The notes beneath the pieces are model-generated. The model did not search any database and was not told the origin of the DNA. It worked only from the letters and a program-made list of their open reading frames with translations. Source: Amycolatopsis sp. CA-126428 (GTDB taxonomy: Bacteria > Actinomycetota > Actinomycetes > Mycobacteriales > Pseudonocardiaceae). Taken from it: 64,000 bases of DNA. This document shows positions 34,594-43,197 of this stretch, piece after piece. The position numbers and the translations under genes were made by a program. How positions within the stretch are numbered: the first letter of the stretch is position 1; every line of letters starts with the position of its first letter. The stretch lies in assembly GCF_002904335.1 (NCBI RefSeq), contig NZ_PPHF01000098.1:62001-126000 (forward strand). The letters are read 5' to 3'.

Positions 34594-35592
34594 GTGGCGA
34601 ACACCGCGACGAACGAGGGGCAGGGCGCCAAGCGCGCCGGCCGTCTCGTGTCGCGTGCGCTGCTCGTGCTCGGCGGCGCGGTGGCGGGCACCGCCGCCGC
34701 GTGGCTCGTCTCCGGCGCCACCGCTTCCGCGGACACCGCGGCCGGCCCCACCGTCGAGGTCGGCACCGCCTCCGTCACGCCGGTCACCGACGCCACGGCG
34801 GCCGGGCTCGGCGACGCGAACCGCGGTGCCGGGCACTTCGCGGGTGACGTCGCCGGCGAGGTCGCCGACGCGGTCTGCCACCAGGACGCGACGACGTGGA
34901 GCGAGCCGCAGGCCCCGCGCCCGTGCGGCCGCACCGACGCCGCCACCCTGCAGCACGAGGTCTCCGAGCACGTCGGCAACTCCGTCACGGACCTCGCCGA
35001 CGACGCGGTGCTGAGCCCGGCCCAGCGCACCCTCGGCGCGTTCGAGCACATCGCGCGCAAGCCGGAAGACACCCGCCAGGTCATCGAGCAGACCATCGCC
35101 CCCGAGCCGGCCACCGACTTCGGCCGCCACGTGTGGCAGCTGCTCGACCCGGCCCAGCACGGCGGCCTGGTCCCGCTTCCCGTCCTCCCGGGCCTCGCCC
35201 CGGTCGAGCAGCAGCCGGTGACCTCCGGCGCCGGCCAGGCGGCGGGCACCCCCGCCGTCTCGACCGTCGAACTTCCCGCCGCGCAGCGAGCCGCGCTCGC
35301 GATGCCGGTGGGCTGGCAGTACGACGACAGCACCGATGCCGCGGGCCACGCCCGCAACGGGCACCGTGACCTGCCGTCGCCGCTGACTCCGGCGCAGCTT
35401 CCGATCGCGCCGGCCGTCCCCACCGCCCCGGGTGGCACCACGGCCCCCGGTGGACACCTCGACGGCTTCAACTTCGGCGTCCCCTTCTGGACGACCGATG
35501 CCGTCGACACCGCCGTCGCGGCGATGAGCCGCGCCGGCCTGCGCCACTCGCTGCGCACCCCGGGCGAACAGCCCGGCGTCACTCCTGACTGA
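34594..35592 (+). CDS. Secreted protein of unknown function next to the chaplin-like giant
   Basis: 332 residues from GTG 34594, with GGAG about 9 nt upstream. Residues 1-47 form a Sec signal peptide (RALLVLGGAVAGTAAAWLV then ASADTA). The mature protein has two cysteines (VADAVCHQDATTW and PRPCGRTD), a helical middle, then a Pro/Gly/Thr-rich stretch (VPTAPGGTTAPGGHLDGFN) and a C-terminal helix. No family recognised. It lies 206 nt before the 1164-residue repeat protein on the same strand; both are secreted, so a joint role in the cell surface is possible. An antisense open frame here is not a gene. Confidence 0.75.
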   Translation: MANTATNEGQGAKRAGRLVSRALLVLGGAVAGTAAAWLVSGATASADTAAGPTVEVGTASVTPVTDATAAGLGDANRGAGHFAGDVAGEVADAVCHQDATTWSEPQAPRPCGRTDAATLQHEVSEHVGNSVTDLADDAVLSPAQRTLGAFEHIARKPEDTRQVIEQTIAPEPATDFGRHVWQLLDPAQHGGLVPLPVLPGLAPVEQQPVTSGAGQAAGTPAVSTVELPAAQRAALAMPVGWQYDDSTDAAGHARNGHRDLPSPLTPAQLPIAPAVPTAPGGTTAPGGHLDGFNFGVPFWTTDAVDTAVAAMSRAGLRHSLRTPGEQPGVTPD

Positions 35593-35798
35593 ACACCTCC
35601 CTTCACGGGCCGCTGACGCGTCCACGTCCGTCCTTCGCTGACGGCTTCGCGTCCGCTCCATCCCCGTGACACGGCGGTGCGCTCTCTCGCGCCCGCACCA
35701 AGTGCCATCCCCTCGGTGCGCTCGGACGCCATTCCCCTTTTCGACGAGCGCACACCCATGAACCCGCAAGGGAACCCGAAATAAAGGAGAAAAACCCC

Positions 35799-38700
35799 AT
35801 GCAGACGTGGGCAAAGCGCGGACTCCAGACCGCATTTGTCACGGGTGGGTTGCTGATGCTGGGCACCGGCATCGCCTCGGCTGACGAGAACGTCAACCCT
35901 GACACCCCTGCCTCCCCGCTCGACCTGAACGTCACGGTTCCGATCCAGGAAGCCAACAACGCGGTCGGCGTCCCGTTCGGCCAGCTGGACCTGCCCGCCG
36001 GGCAGACGGAGCTGAGCACCAAGCCGGCCACCAAGGCCGCGAACGAGGCCGCGAAGCAGTTCGACCAGGCCAGCCCGATCAGCGACAGCACGCTGGTCGG
36101 CAAGTTCACCCCGAGCCACCGGAACCTCAAGGGCAACAAGGTCACCGGCGACCTCGTCGTCCCGATCCAGATCGTCGACAACGCGATCGGCGTGATCGGC
36201 GACGCGAACGTCGCGGGCACCGACCACTCGCAGACCTGGTCGCACGACCAGGACGTCAAGACGACGGGCCGGGACTCCAGCCTCGCGGGCAACGCCGTCG
36301 TCCTCGACTGGGCGCTCCCCGTCCAGATCGCCGGGAACGGCGGCGGCGTCGCCGGCGGCACCGGCCGCGTGATCGGCGGGTCGGCCAGCCAGAGCACCGC
36401 CGAGACCGGGGACGTCGCCACCAACGGCGACGGCTCCTCGCTCTCCGGCAACGTGGTGGGCGGCCAGTTCGCCACCCCGGTGCAGGTGACCGGCAACGCC
36501 GCGTCCTACCTGCTCGGCAACGGGCAGAGCCACGGCTACTCCGCCGACACCGTCGCCGCCTCCGGCGGCTCGCTGCTGAGCTCCGGCGACCGGGCCTCCG
36601 GGTCGGGCAACGTGGTCGGTGCGCCGATCGCCCTGCCGGTCAAGTTCAACTGCAACTCCGGCGCGGTGTGGGGCTCGCTGTCGGACTCCGACGGCTGCAA
36701 CACCTCCGCCGACGCCTTGGCGGGGGCCATCCGCACGGTCCGTGGCGGCTCCCCGACCTACCTGGCGACCAGCGGCAACGACTCGTTCCTCTCCGGCAAC
36801 GCCGGAGCGGCCGCGCTGTCCCCGATCGCGAACGTCGCGGGTGTCGCGGGCTCGTGGATCGGCAACGCCTCGGCGGGCCTCCCCGAAACCGGCAGCTCCT
36901 CCAGCACTGTCGACTCGGGTGGCCTGGTCACGACCGCCGGTGACAACTCGAGCGGATCGGGCAACGTCCTGAACCCGGCGCTCGCGCTGCCGGTCGAGGC
37001 GTTCGGCATCGGTGGCACCTACATCGGCCAGGCGAACGCCGCGCACGACAACACGACCGACGCCAACGCGGGCGACGGCAGCTACACCCGGGGCAACGGC
37101 GCCTTCCTCGGTGGCAACACCGTCAACTCCCACGCCGCGGGCGCGCCCGAGGTCTTCGGCATCGGCGGCAGCCACATCGGCAACGCGACCGGCACGGCGA
37201 CCGAGGACAAGAAGGTCACCGCCGGCGGGTACGACGGCACGCTCGGCAACGACTCGTCCGGCTCGGGCAACCTCGTCCAGGTGCCGGTCGCCCTGCCCGC
37301 CGAGGTCTTCGGCATCGGTGGTTCGTTCATCGGCCAGGGCTCCGGCGCGGCCGACGAGACCAAGGTCCTCCACGGCGGCGGCGGTGGCAACACCCACGAC
37401 GACAACGGCTTCCTGAGCTCGAACCTGGGCGCGGTCCCGCTGTCGACCCCGGTGCAGGCCGCCAACATCGGTGGCGCCTTGATCGGCCAGGGCCACGGCA
37501 AGGGCTCGACCGACACGACGTCCATCGCGGGCGGCGACCTCAAGGCGGCCGGCCCGGTCGGCGCCGCCGCGGGCAACATCATCGAGGCTCCGGTCGCGCT
37601 GCCCGTGCAGGCGATGGGCGTCGGTGGCGCGCTCGCCGGCATCGGCACCGGTGAGAACGACAACATCACCGACGCGAAGGCGGGCGGCGACGCCCTGACC
37701 AACGGCCGCGACGGTGCACTGACCGGCAACATCGTGAAGGCCCCCATCGCGGGCGCCGGCTCGGTCTTCGGCGACGGGATCGCCGCGGCCGCGCTCGGCA
37801 CCGGCAAGGGCACCAACGACGTCGCGTCGGAGGCGGGCGGCGACGCCACCACCAGCGGCAACCGCGGTAGCGTGGCCGGCAACATCGTCGGCGTGGACCC
37901 GCTGGCGGTGGCGCAGGTCTTCGGTGACGCCGCCAGCGTGGCGGGTGTCGCCAAGGGCGCCGGCATCAACATGACCGAGGTCGAGAACTCGGGCGACGAC
38001 ACCACCTCCGGTGTCGAAGGCGCGATCTCCGGCAACATCCTCGACCTGCCGGTGACCGCGATCGCGCAGCTGTTCGGCGACGCGGTGACCGTGGGCGGCG
38101 TGGCGAACGCCCTCGGCGAGAACACGCTGACCACGGAGAACGGCGGTAAGGCGCTCACCGCGGGCGACCAGTCCAGCCTGTCGGGCATCAACGCGTACCA
38201 CGCGTTCGCGCTCCCGGTGCAGATCTTCGGCGTGCCCCTCGAGCTGCTTGGGGTGGCCACCGCCTACGCGACGGACGCGACGAGCATCGACGACGAGGCC
38301 GTGGACCCCATCGCCTTCCCGCACGAGGGCTCGGAGCTGGCGGTGGACGAGCTGCCGTCGCTGGCCGCGCTCCGCAGTGGCCTGCCCACCCGGGGCGGCC
38401 TGCCCACCCAGGGCGGCCTGCCGTCGCTGGACGGGCTGTCGGGCAAGCTGCCGGTCGCCGGTCTGGTCGGCGGGCTTCCGTCGCTGAACGGGCTGACCAG
38501 CGCGGTGCAGACCAGCAACCTGTCCACCCAGGGCCTGCCCACCCAGGGCCTGCCCATGCGGGCGCTGCCCGCGGTGGCCGGGCTCGTCGGCAACCTGCCG
38601 GCCGCCAAGCTGCCTGCTCAGGGTGTGCCCGCGGTGGCTGGGCTCGTCGGCAACCTGCGGAACGCCGAGCTGCCCACCGAGGTGCTGCCGGCGGTGGCCG

Positions 38701-39293
38701 GGCTCGCGAGCAACCTGCCGGCCGCCAAGCTGCCCACCCAGGGCCTGCCCGCGCTGCCGGTCGCGGCTCCGCTGGCTGTCAAGCGCGCCGACGTGCCGTC
38801 GGTGACCAGCCCGCTGTCGGGTGCCTCGGGGCTGGCGCACCTGCCGGCTCCGGCGCTGCCCACCGCGCCGGCGCTGCCGGTGAACGGCCTGTCGTCGCTG
38901 GGTTCCCTCGGGGGCCACGGCACCGAGCGTGCGGACGTGCCGGCTGCCGGCCTGCCCGTGGCGCTGCCGGCCCTGGGCGGCGTTCCGGCGCTGCCGAAGC
39001 CGGCCCTGCCCTCGGTCCCGGCGCTGCCGGTGAACGGCCTGGCGTCGCTGGGCACCCTCGGGAGCCACGGCACCCAGCGTGCGGACGTGCCGGCCACCGG
39101 CCTGCCCGTCGCGGCCCCGGCCCTGCCCGTCGCCCTGCCGACGGCGCTGCCGACCGCGCTGCCGGCCGTCCCGGCCCTGCCGGTGAACGCGAAGCTGCCG
39201 GTGCTGGACAGCACCCCGCAGGTTCCGGCGATGTCGGGTCTGGACTCGACCGGCTTCCTCGCGAAGCTGCTGGGTCTGGTGAAGCGCAAGTAG
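35799..39293 (+). CDS. Giant secreted chaplin-like repeat protein
   Basis: 1164 residues, with AAAGGAGA before the ATG. Residues 1-28 are a Sec signal peptide (FVTGGLLMLGTGIASA). From about 38 to 820 it has some 15 repeats of a chaplin-like motif: S-G-N, then a beta strand with P-[IV]-x-x-P-V, a G-I/N-G-G turn and [IL]-G. From residue 386 to 794 the repeats recur every 51 residues exactly (386, 437, 488, 539, 590, 641, 692, 743, 794). Chaplins normally carry two Cys per domain; here only one repeat keeps a pair (C285, C300). The C-terminal 330 residues are Leu/Pro/Ala repeats such as LPAVAGLVGNLPAAKLP, ending KLLGLVKRK. An amyloid-like surface layer is inferred. Confidence 0.85.
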   Translation: MQTWAKRGLQTAFVTGGLLMLGTGIASADENVNPDTPASPLDLNVTVPIQEANNAVGVPFGQLDLPAGQTELSTKPATKAANEAAKQFDQASPISDSTLVGKFTPSHRNLKGNKVTGDLVVPIQIVDNAIGVIGDANVAGTDHSQTWSHDQDVKTTGRDSSLAGNAVVLDWALPVQIAGNGGGVAGGTGRVIGGSASQSTAETGDVATNGDGSSLSGNVVGGQFATPVQVTGNAASYLLGNGQSHGYSADTVAASGGSLLSSGDRASGSGNVVGAPIALPVKFNCNSGAVWGSLSDSDGCNTSADALAGAIRTVRGGSPTYLATSGNDSFLSGNAGAAALSPIANVAGVAGSWIGNASAGLPETGSSSSTVDSGGLVTTAGDNSSGSGNVLNPALALPVEAFGIGGTYIGQANAAHDNTTDANAGDGSYTRGNGAFLGGNTVNSHAAGAPEVFGIGGSHIGNATGTATEDKKVTAGGYDGTLGNDSSGSGNLVQVPVALPAEVFGIGGSFIGQGSGAADETKVLHGGGGGNTHDDNGFLSSNLGAVPLSTPVQAANIGGALIGQGHGKGSTDTTSIAGGDLKAAGPVGAAAGNIIEAPVALPVQAMGVGGALAGIGTGENDNITDAKAGGDALTNGRDGALTGNIVKAPIAGAGSVFGDGIAAAALGTGKGTNDVASEAGGDATTSGNRGSVAGNIVGVDPLAVAQVFGDAASVAGVAKGAGINMTEVENSGDDTTSGVEGAISGNILDLPVTAIAQLFGDAVTVGGVANALGENTLTTENGGKALTAGDQSSLSGINAYHAFALPVQIFGVPLELLGVATAYATDATSIDDEAVDPIAFPHEGSELAVDELPSLAALRSGLPTRGGLPTQGGLPSLDGLSGKLPVAGLVGGLPSLNGLTSAVQTSNLSTQGLPTQGLPMRALPAVAGLVGNLPAAKLPAQGVPAVAGLVGNLRNAELPTEVLPAVAGLASNLPAAKLPTQGLPALPVAAPLAVKRADVPSVTSPLSGASGLAHLPAPALPTAPALPVNGLSSLGSLGGHGTERADVPAAGLPVALPALGGVPALPKPALPSVPALPVNGLASLGTLGSHGTQRADVPATGLPVAAPALPVALPTALPTALPAVPALPVNAKLPVLDSTPQVPAMSGLDSTGFLAKLLGLVKRK
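36600..38260 (+). repeat. 153-bp-period coding repeats (51-residue chaplin-like units)
   Basis: Within the repeat protein, units starting with an [S/A/T]-G-N motif recur every 153 nt from 36954 to 38178, with slightly longer spacing (53-63 residues) before that. Units are diverged in sequence, so this is an old tandem expansion rather than a recent one. The motif positions were counted from the translated sequence. Confidence 0.8.
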
Positions 39294-39302
39294 TGCGGTG
39301 AC

Positions 39303-39338
39303 GCCGGCGGGTTCTCCGGAACCGGGGAACCCGCCGGC
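39303..39338 (+). terminator. Terminator of the chaplin-like gene
   Basis: GCCGGCGGGTTC (39303-39314) pairs perfectly with GAACCCGCCGGC (39327-39338), with three further inner pairs, starting 10 nt after the stop codon. Confidence 0.8.
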
Positions 39339-39472
39339 CCACGAACCCCGCTGTCACGGCGGCAGGCGCTCCACCGCGCCGCGAGGGCGACCTCGCACGG
39401 AGCGCTCCGGCGACGTGACCGCGGCTGCGGGACCACCCGCGAACACCGAATGGCACTCCTTCCCTGGAGACG

Positions 39473-39509
39473 ACGAGCCCCAGGAGCCGGTCCGGCTCCT
39501 GGGGCTCGT
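39473..39509. terminator. Near-perfect 37-nt inverted repeat ending the dioxygenase gene
   Basis: Eighteen bases at 39473-39490 (beginning ACGAGCCCCAGG) are the reverse complement of 39492-39509, with a single T between. It lies just past the minus-strand dioxygenase stop and faces the plus-strand giant gene, so it can separate both. No T run. Confidence 0.7.
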
Positions 39510-39527
39510 TCGCGTCTCGCGGACAGG

Positions 39528-40298
39528 TCAGGAGAACTGGAGGGAACGCTTCGCCAGGCCGTGCCAGAAGCCGTCGATCACCGTGCGGCCGGAACCCTCG
39601 TCCGAGGTGGCGCCGAGGGAGACGAACAGCGGCGCGAAGTGCTCGATCCGCGGGTGCGCGAGCGTCGCCGCCGGCGCCTTGTGGCGGAAGTCCAGCAGGG
39701 TGTCGACGTCGCCGCTGCGCAGGACCTCGGCACCCCAGTGGTCGAACTCGGCCGACCACGCCGGCGGCGTCCCATCGGTGGCGCGGGCCATGCCGCTCAG
39801 GTTGTGGGTGAAGAAGCCGCTGCCGATGATCAGCACGCCTTCGTCGCGCAACGGCGCGAGCTTGCGGCCGACGTCGAACAGCTCCCGCGGGTCGAGCGAA
39901 GGCATCGAGACCTGCAGCACCGGGATGTCGGCGTCCTGGTACATCTCCACCAGCGGCACGTAGGCGCCGTGGTCGAGGCCGCGCTCCGGGGCGTCGTGCA
40001 CCGGCGTCTCAGTCGAGCGAAGCAGCTTCCGGACCTTCGCCGCCAGCTCCGGCGCGCCGGGAGCCGCGTACTTCACCTGGTAGTAGCGCTCGGGGAAGCC
40101 CCAGAAGTCGTACACGAGCGGCACGGTCGTCGTCGCCCCGATGGTCAGCGGTGCTTCCTCCCAGTGCGCCGACACGACCAGGATCGCGCGGGGCTTCGGG
40201 AGGTCGGCGGACCAGCCGGCGAGCTGGCGGGTCCACGTCGTGTCGTCGGCGAGCGGCGGGGCGCCGTGGCTGAGGTAGAGAACCGGGGTGCGGGTCAT
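39528..40298 (-). CDS. Class III extradiol (LigB/DOPA-type) dioxygenase
   Basis: 256 residues from ATG 40298, with GGAG 8 nt upstream; a TTG at 40325 is a weaker option. It opens aromatic rings of catechol-like or DOPA-like substrates using Fe(II) or Zn(II). Metal ligands are in YLSHGAPPL and SAHWEEAPL, with a His in RGLDHGAYVPL and GSGFFTHNL in the C-terminal half. The small stand-alone form of this family (YgiD/DODA-like) is about 260 residues. It is upstream of, and on the same strand as, nothing else; a MarR gene precedes it by 67 nt on the same strand and may regulate it or be co-transcribed. Confidence 0.88.
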   Translation of the reverse strand: MTRTPVLYLSHGAPPLADDTTWTRQLAGWSADLPKPRAILVVSAHWEEAPLTIGATTTVPLVYDFWGFPERYYQVKYAAPGAPELAAKVRKLLRSTETPVHDAPERGLDHGAYVPLVEMYQDADIPVLQVSMPSLDPRELFDVGRKLAPLRDEGVLIIGSGFFTHNLSGMARATDGTPPAWSAEFDHWGAEVLRSGDVDTLLDFRHKAPAATLAHPRIEHFAPLFVSLGATSDEGSGRTVIDGFWHGLAKRSLQFS

Positions 40299-40365
40299 CG
40301 AGCGCTCCAGTGCTTGAAAGTTCAACTACTAGAGTATCCGACGCTGCCGCGGCCCGGGATATTCC

Positions 40366-40758
40366 TCAGGCGGCGCCGAGGTTCGCGGCGCACCGCTCCA
40401 GTGTGCGCAGCGTGGTGCGGTAGTCGTCGTCGCTGATGCCCTCGACGGCTTTCGCGCGGAACTCCTTGATGCGCTCTTCGACGCGGGTGTGGGCTTCGCG
40501 GCCGTCGGCGGTCAAGGTGTCGTCCTGGCCGACCCAGCCGCGGGCCCGCAGGTCGGCCACCTTCGGGGCCATCGAGCCCTCGCCGGTGACGAACGGCGCC
40601 ATCGCCGTGTCGACCTGCTCCGGCGTGCGGGCGCCGAGGGCGATCGTGTTGAGTACCTGCCAGTGCCGGCGAGTCAGTGACTCCGCGTCGAGGGTCCGGG
40701 CCATGGAGGATTCGAGAAGCTCGTGGAGGTGGCGAAGCCACCAGCCGAGGGGTTTCAT
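40366..40758 (-). CDS. MarR-like regulator (winged helix), partner of the dioxygenase
   Basis: 130 residues from ATG 40758. The central part has the winged-helix pattern: LTRRHWQVLNTIALGARTPEQVDTAM, then SMAPKVADLRARGWVGQDD and LTADGREAHTRVEERI, which matches the wing and dimer helix of MarR proteins. It is divergent from a second MarR gene with 66 nt between, which contains an inverted repeat. Its downstream neighbour is the dioxygenase. Regulation of that gene and of aromatic metabolism or stress is inferred. Confidence 0.78.
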   Translation of the reverse strand: MKPLGWWLRHLHELLESSMARTLDAESLTRRHWQVLNTIALGARTPEQVDTAMAPFVTGEGSMAPKVADLRARGWVGQDDTLTADGREAHTRVEERIKEFRAKAVEGISDDDYRTTLRTLERCAANLGAA

Positions 40759-40787
40759 GAGGACTCCGATATGTCGGTGAACAACTG

Positions 40788-40803
40788 CATGTAAAAGTAC
40801 ATG
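40788..40803. promoter_or_regulatory. Operator-like inverted repeat between two MarR genes
   Basis: CATGTA, AAAG, TACATG forms a 6-bp inverted repeat; a second ATGT half lies just outside. AT-rich against its GC-rich surroundings and centred between divergent MarR genes, it is a likely binding site for one or both. Confidence 0.5.
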
Positions 40804-40824
40804 TAGTTCGGAGAGGGGGCAACC

Positions 40825-41277
40825 ATGCCGGACGGCGTGGCCGACGTCGAGCGCGCCATGATCGCGATCCGCCGCAGCCAGCAGCGGCGAGCCCTCAGCC
40901 GGATCGGCAAGGCGAGGGGCCGCGGCGCGCACGACCCGGTGTTCGAGCTGCTCGACGTCGTCGAAGAGCTCGCCGAACGCGGCGAGCCCAGTACGGTGAC
41001 GGCCTTGAGCGCGGCGATGGGCGTCGACCAGCCGCGCGCCAGCAGGCTCGTGGCGCGCGCTGTCGAGCAAGGGCTGCTTCGCCGCGAAGCCGATCAGCGC
41101 GACGGACGACGTGCGGTGCTCGTGCCGACCGAAGCCGGCCAGGCGCACCTCGACGAGCTGCACGCCTTCCGCCGCGGGGTGTTCGCGGAGGTCATGGCGG
41201 ACTGGCCGGACGAAGACCGCGAGACGTTCGGCCGGCTCCTCACGGCGTTCGTCCGCGGGTACGGCGCCCTCGGCTAG
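40825..41277 (+). CDS. MarR-family regulator
   Basis: 150 residues, with GGAGAGGGGG before the ATG. Winged-helix features: FELLDVVEELAERGEPSTVT, LSAAMGVDQPRASRLVARAV and EQGLLRREADQRDGRR followed by VLVPTEAGQAHLDELHAFRR, i.e. recognition helix, wing and dimerisation helix. Full-length for the family. Divergent from the other MarR gene and convergent with dnaB, whose stop it overlaps by 3 nt. The ligand is unknown. Confidence 0.87.
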   Translation: MPDGVADVERAMIAIRRSQQRRALSRIGKARGRGAHDPVFELLDVVEELAERGEPSTVTALSAAMGVDQPRASRLVARAVEQGLLRREADQRDGRRAVLVPTEAGQAHLDELHAFRRGVFAEVMADWPDEDRETFGRLLTAFVRGYGALG

Positions 41278-42683
41278 TCGTGCGAGAGGTCGACGAAGCG
41301 GCTGTAGTGCAGCTGGTGCGCGACGGTGATCGTCGCCGTCGGGCCGGCGCGGTGCTTCGCGATGATCAGGTCCGCCTCGCCCGCGCGCGGGTCGTCCCGC
41401 TCCCAGGCGTCCGGGCGGTTGACCAGGATGACGAGGTCGGCGTCCTGCTCCAGTGAGCCGGACTCACGCAGGTCGGACAGCATCGGGCGCTTGTCCGTGC
41501 GCTGCTCCGGACCACGGTTCAGCTGGCTGATCGCGATCACCGGGACCTCGATCTCCTTGGCCAGCAGCTTCATCTGCCGGGAGAACTCCGAGACTTCCTG
41601 CTGCCGCGACTCGACGCGCTTGCCGGACGTCATCAGCTGGAGGTAGTCGAGGACGACGAGCTTCAGGTCGTTGCGCTGCTTCAACCGGCGCGCCTTCGCG
41701 CGGATCTCCATCATCGTCATGTTCGGCGAGTCGTCGACGAACAGCGGCGCCTCGGACACCTCGCTCATCCGGCGGGCCAGCCGCGTCCAGTCGTCGTCGG
41801 ACATCTTGCCGCCGCGCATGTCGGCGAGGCGGATCTTGGCCTCGGCCGAAAGCATGCGCATGACGATCTCGGTCCGGCTCATTTCCAGCGAGAAGATGAC
41901 GCTGGTCAGGCCGTGGCGGATCGACGCCGAGCGCGCGAAGTCCAGGCCCAGTGTCGACTTGCCGACACCGGGCCGGGCGGCCACGATGATCATCTGGCCC
42001 GGGTGCAGCCCGTTGGTCAGCTCGTCGAAGTCGGTGAAGCCGGTCGGGATGCCCTGCGACTGGCCACCGCGCGAGGCGATCGCGTCGATCTCGTCCATCG
42101 TCGGCTGCAGCAGCTCTTCCAGCGCGACGTAGTCCTCGCTGGTCCGCCGCTCGGTGACGTCGTAGATCGCGGCCTGCGCGCGGTCGACCACCTCGTCGAT
42201 GTTCGCGCCGTCGGCCGCGGCCGCGCCGTAGCCGTACTGCACGATCCGGGTGCCCGCCTCGACCAGGCGGCGCAGCACCGCCTTCTCCGAGACGATCTCC
42301 GCGTAGTAGCCGGCGTTCGCCGCCGTCGGCACCGTCGCGATCAGCGTGTGCAGGTAGGGCGCGCCGCCGACGCGGCCCAGCTCCCCGCGCCGCTCCAGCT
42401 CCGCCGAGATGGTGATCGGGTCGGCGGGCTCACCACGGCCGTAGAGGTCGAGGATGCAGTCGTAGATCGCCTGGTGCGCGGGCTTGTAGAAGTCGTCGGG
42501 GCCGAGCGCCTCGATGACGTCGGCGACCGCGTCCTTGGACAGCAGCATGCCGCCGAGCACGGACTGCTCGGCCGCGATGTCCTGCGGCGGCTGGCGGTCG
42601 AACGCGCCACCGCCGGGGCCGGGATCGCTCGGGCCCGGGTCGGACTCCGCGTACATCGGACTGCGGTCGTCGGTCAGCGCCAC
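41274..42683 (-). CDS. dnaB: Replicative DNA helicase
   Basis: 469 residues from GTG 42683 (ALTDDRSPMYAESDP), with GAGGAGG about 10 nt upstream. Hexameric 5'-3' helicase at the replication fork. The N-terminal DnaG-interacting domain begins PPQDIAAEQSVLGGMLL. The RecA-like domain has Walker A ARPGVGKSTLGLDFARSA, Walker B KLVVLDYLQLM, and the SQLNRGPEQRTDKRP sensor loop. No intein is present at Walker A or downstream, although actinobacterial dnaB often has one. Its synteny with rpsF-ssb-rpsR-rplI follows the usual origin-proximal order, here with an ESX cassette inserted between. Confidence 0.96.
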   Translation of the reverse strand: MALTDDRSPMYAESDPGPSDPGPGGGAFDRQPPQDIAAEQSVLGGMLLSKDAVADVIEALGPDDFYKPAHQAIYDCILDLYGRGEPADPITISAELERRGELGRVGGAPYLHTLIATVPTAANAGYYAEIVSEKAVLRRLVEAGTRIVQYGYGAAAADGANIDEVVDRAQAAIYDVTERRTSEDYVALEELLQPTMDEIDAIASRGGQSQGIPTGFTDFDELTNGLHPGQMIIVAARPGVGKSTLGLDFARSASIRHGLTSVIFSLEMSRTEIVMRMLSAEAKIRLADMRGGKMSDDDWTRLARRMSEVSEAPLFVDDSPNMTMMEIRAKARRLKQRNDLKLVVLDYLQLMTSGKRVESRQQEVSEFSRQMKLLAKEIEVPVIAISQLNRGPEQRTDKRPMLSDLRESGSLEQDADLVILVNRPDAWERDDPRAGEADLIIAKHRAGPTATITVAHQLHYSRFVDLSHD

Positions 42684-43190
42684 CGCCCCGGACACCTCCT
42701 CATCGTGTCGAACACTCGTTCGAGTATGCCGGATCTTTGCTCTCGAAGCACGTGGCCGGCGCTCGTGCGTCCGGCCACCCCGGACCTCGCCCCCCGATGA
42801 TCGGCGACAACGCCGGCCGGCTGCCGCAGACACGCGGAGCGCCACCGTGAGTACAGGCCCGAGCGGGCACGCTAGATCCCCCGGACGGCCGATGGCAATT
42901 CAGGGTGGGGACCCTTCTGTGGACAACCTGGGGATGAATGGGGGTAACCAATCACAGGTGCCGCCAGAGCTGTGGACAAGTTGGGGACAAGCGTGATCGG
43001 CTTTGCGGAATCCGCAGGTCAGAGGCTGTGAACAAGGTGTGGAGAACTTGCGAAAAACTCGTCCGGCGTGTCGCGCGAAGTCCGTCCTTCGGCGTGTCGT
43101 GGACCAGTTCGAGCCCATTGACCCACACGGCCTGTGGATGAATATCACGGAGGGTAGACGCGTCACCCGGTGGCCTGAACGCACGTTCGG
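42684..43190. promoter_or_regulatory. Gene-free region upstream of dnaB with DnaA-box-like motifs
   Basis: Two exact copies of TGTGGACAA (42918-42926, 42971-42979) match the actinobacterial DnaA box, and weaker versions lie at 43027-43035 (TGTGAACAA), 43038-43046 (TGTGGAGAA) and 43133-43141 (TGTGGATGA), all in the same orientation. No gene is visible in these 507 nt. The dnaB promoter must lie here. DnaA control of dnaB or a DnaA-titrating site is an inference. Confidence 0.5.
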
Positions 43191-43197
43191 TCAGGCC
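43172..43197 (-). terminator. Terminator-like hairpin at the end of cassette B
   Basis: GGCCTGA (43172-43178) pairs with TCAGGCC (43191-43197), a 7-bp stem with a 12-nt loop, overlapping the EspG stop codon. No T run, so weak support. Confidence 0.35.

Noticed and set aside
36954..38260. Regular 153-bp periodicity as a satellite or CRISPR
   Set aside because: Units are diverged at the DNA level and periodic only as protein motifs, so they are coding repeats.
34566..39068. A 1500-codon minus-strand frame over the repeat protein
   Set aside because: The plus strand has signal peptides, RBSs and a regular repeat; the antisense frame only mirrors the repeats.
42684..43190. oriC
   Set aside because: Too few DnaA boxes and no dnaA/dnaN next to it; five sites in one orientation are not an origin layout.
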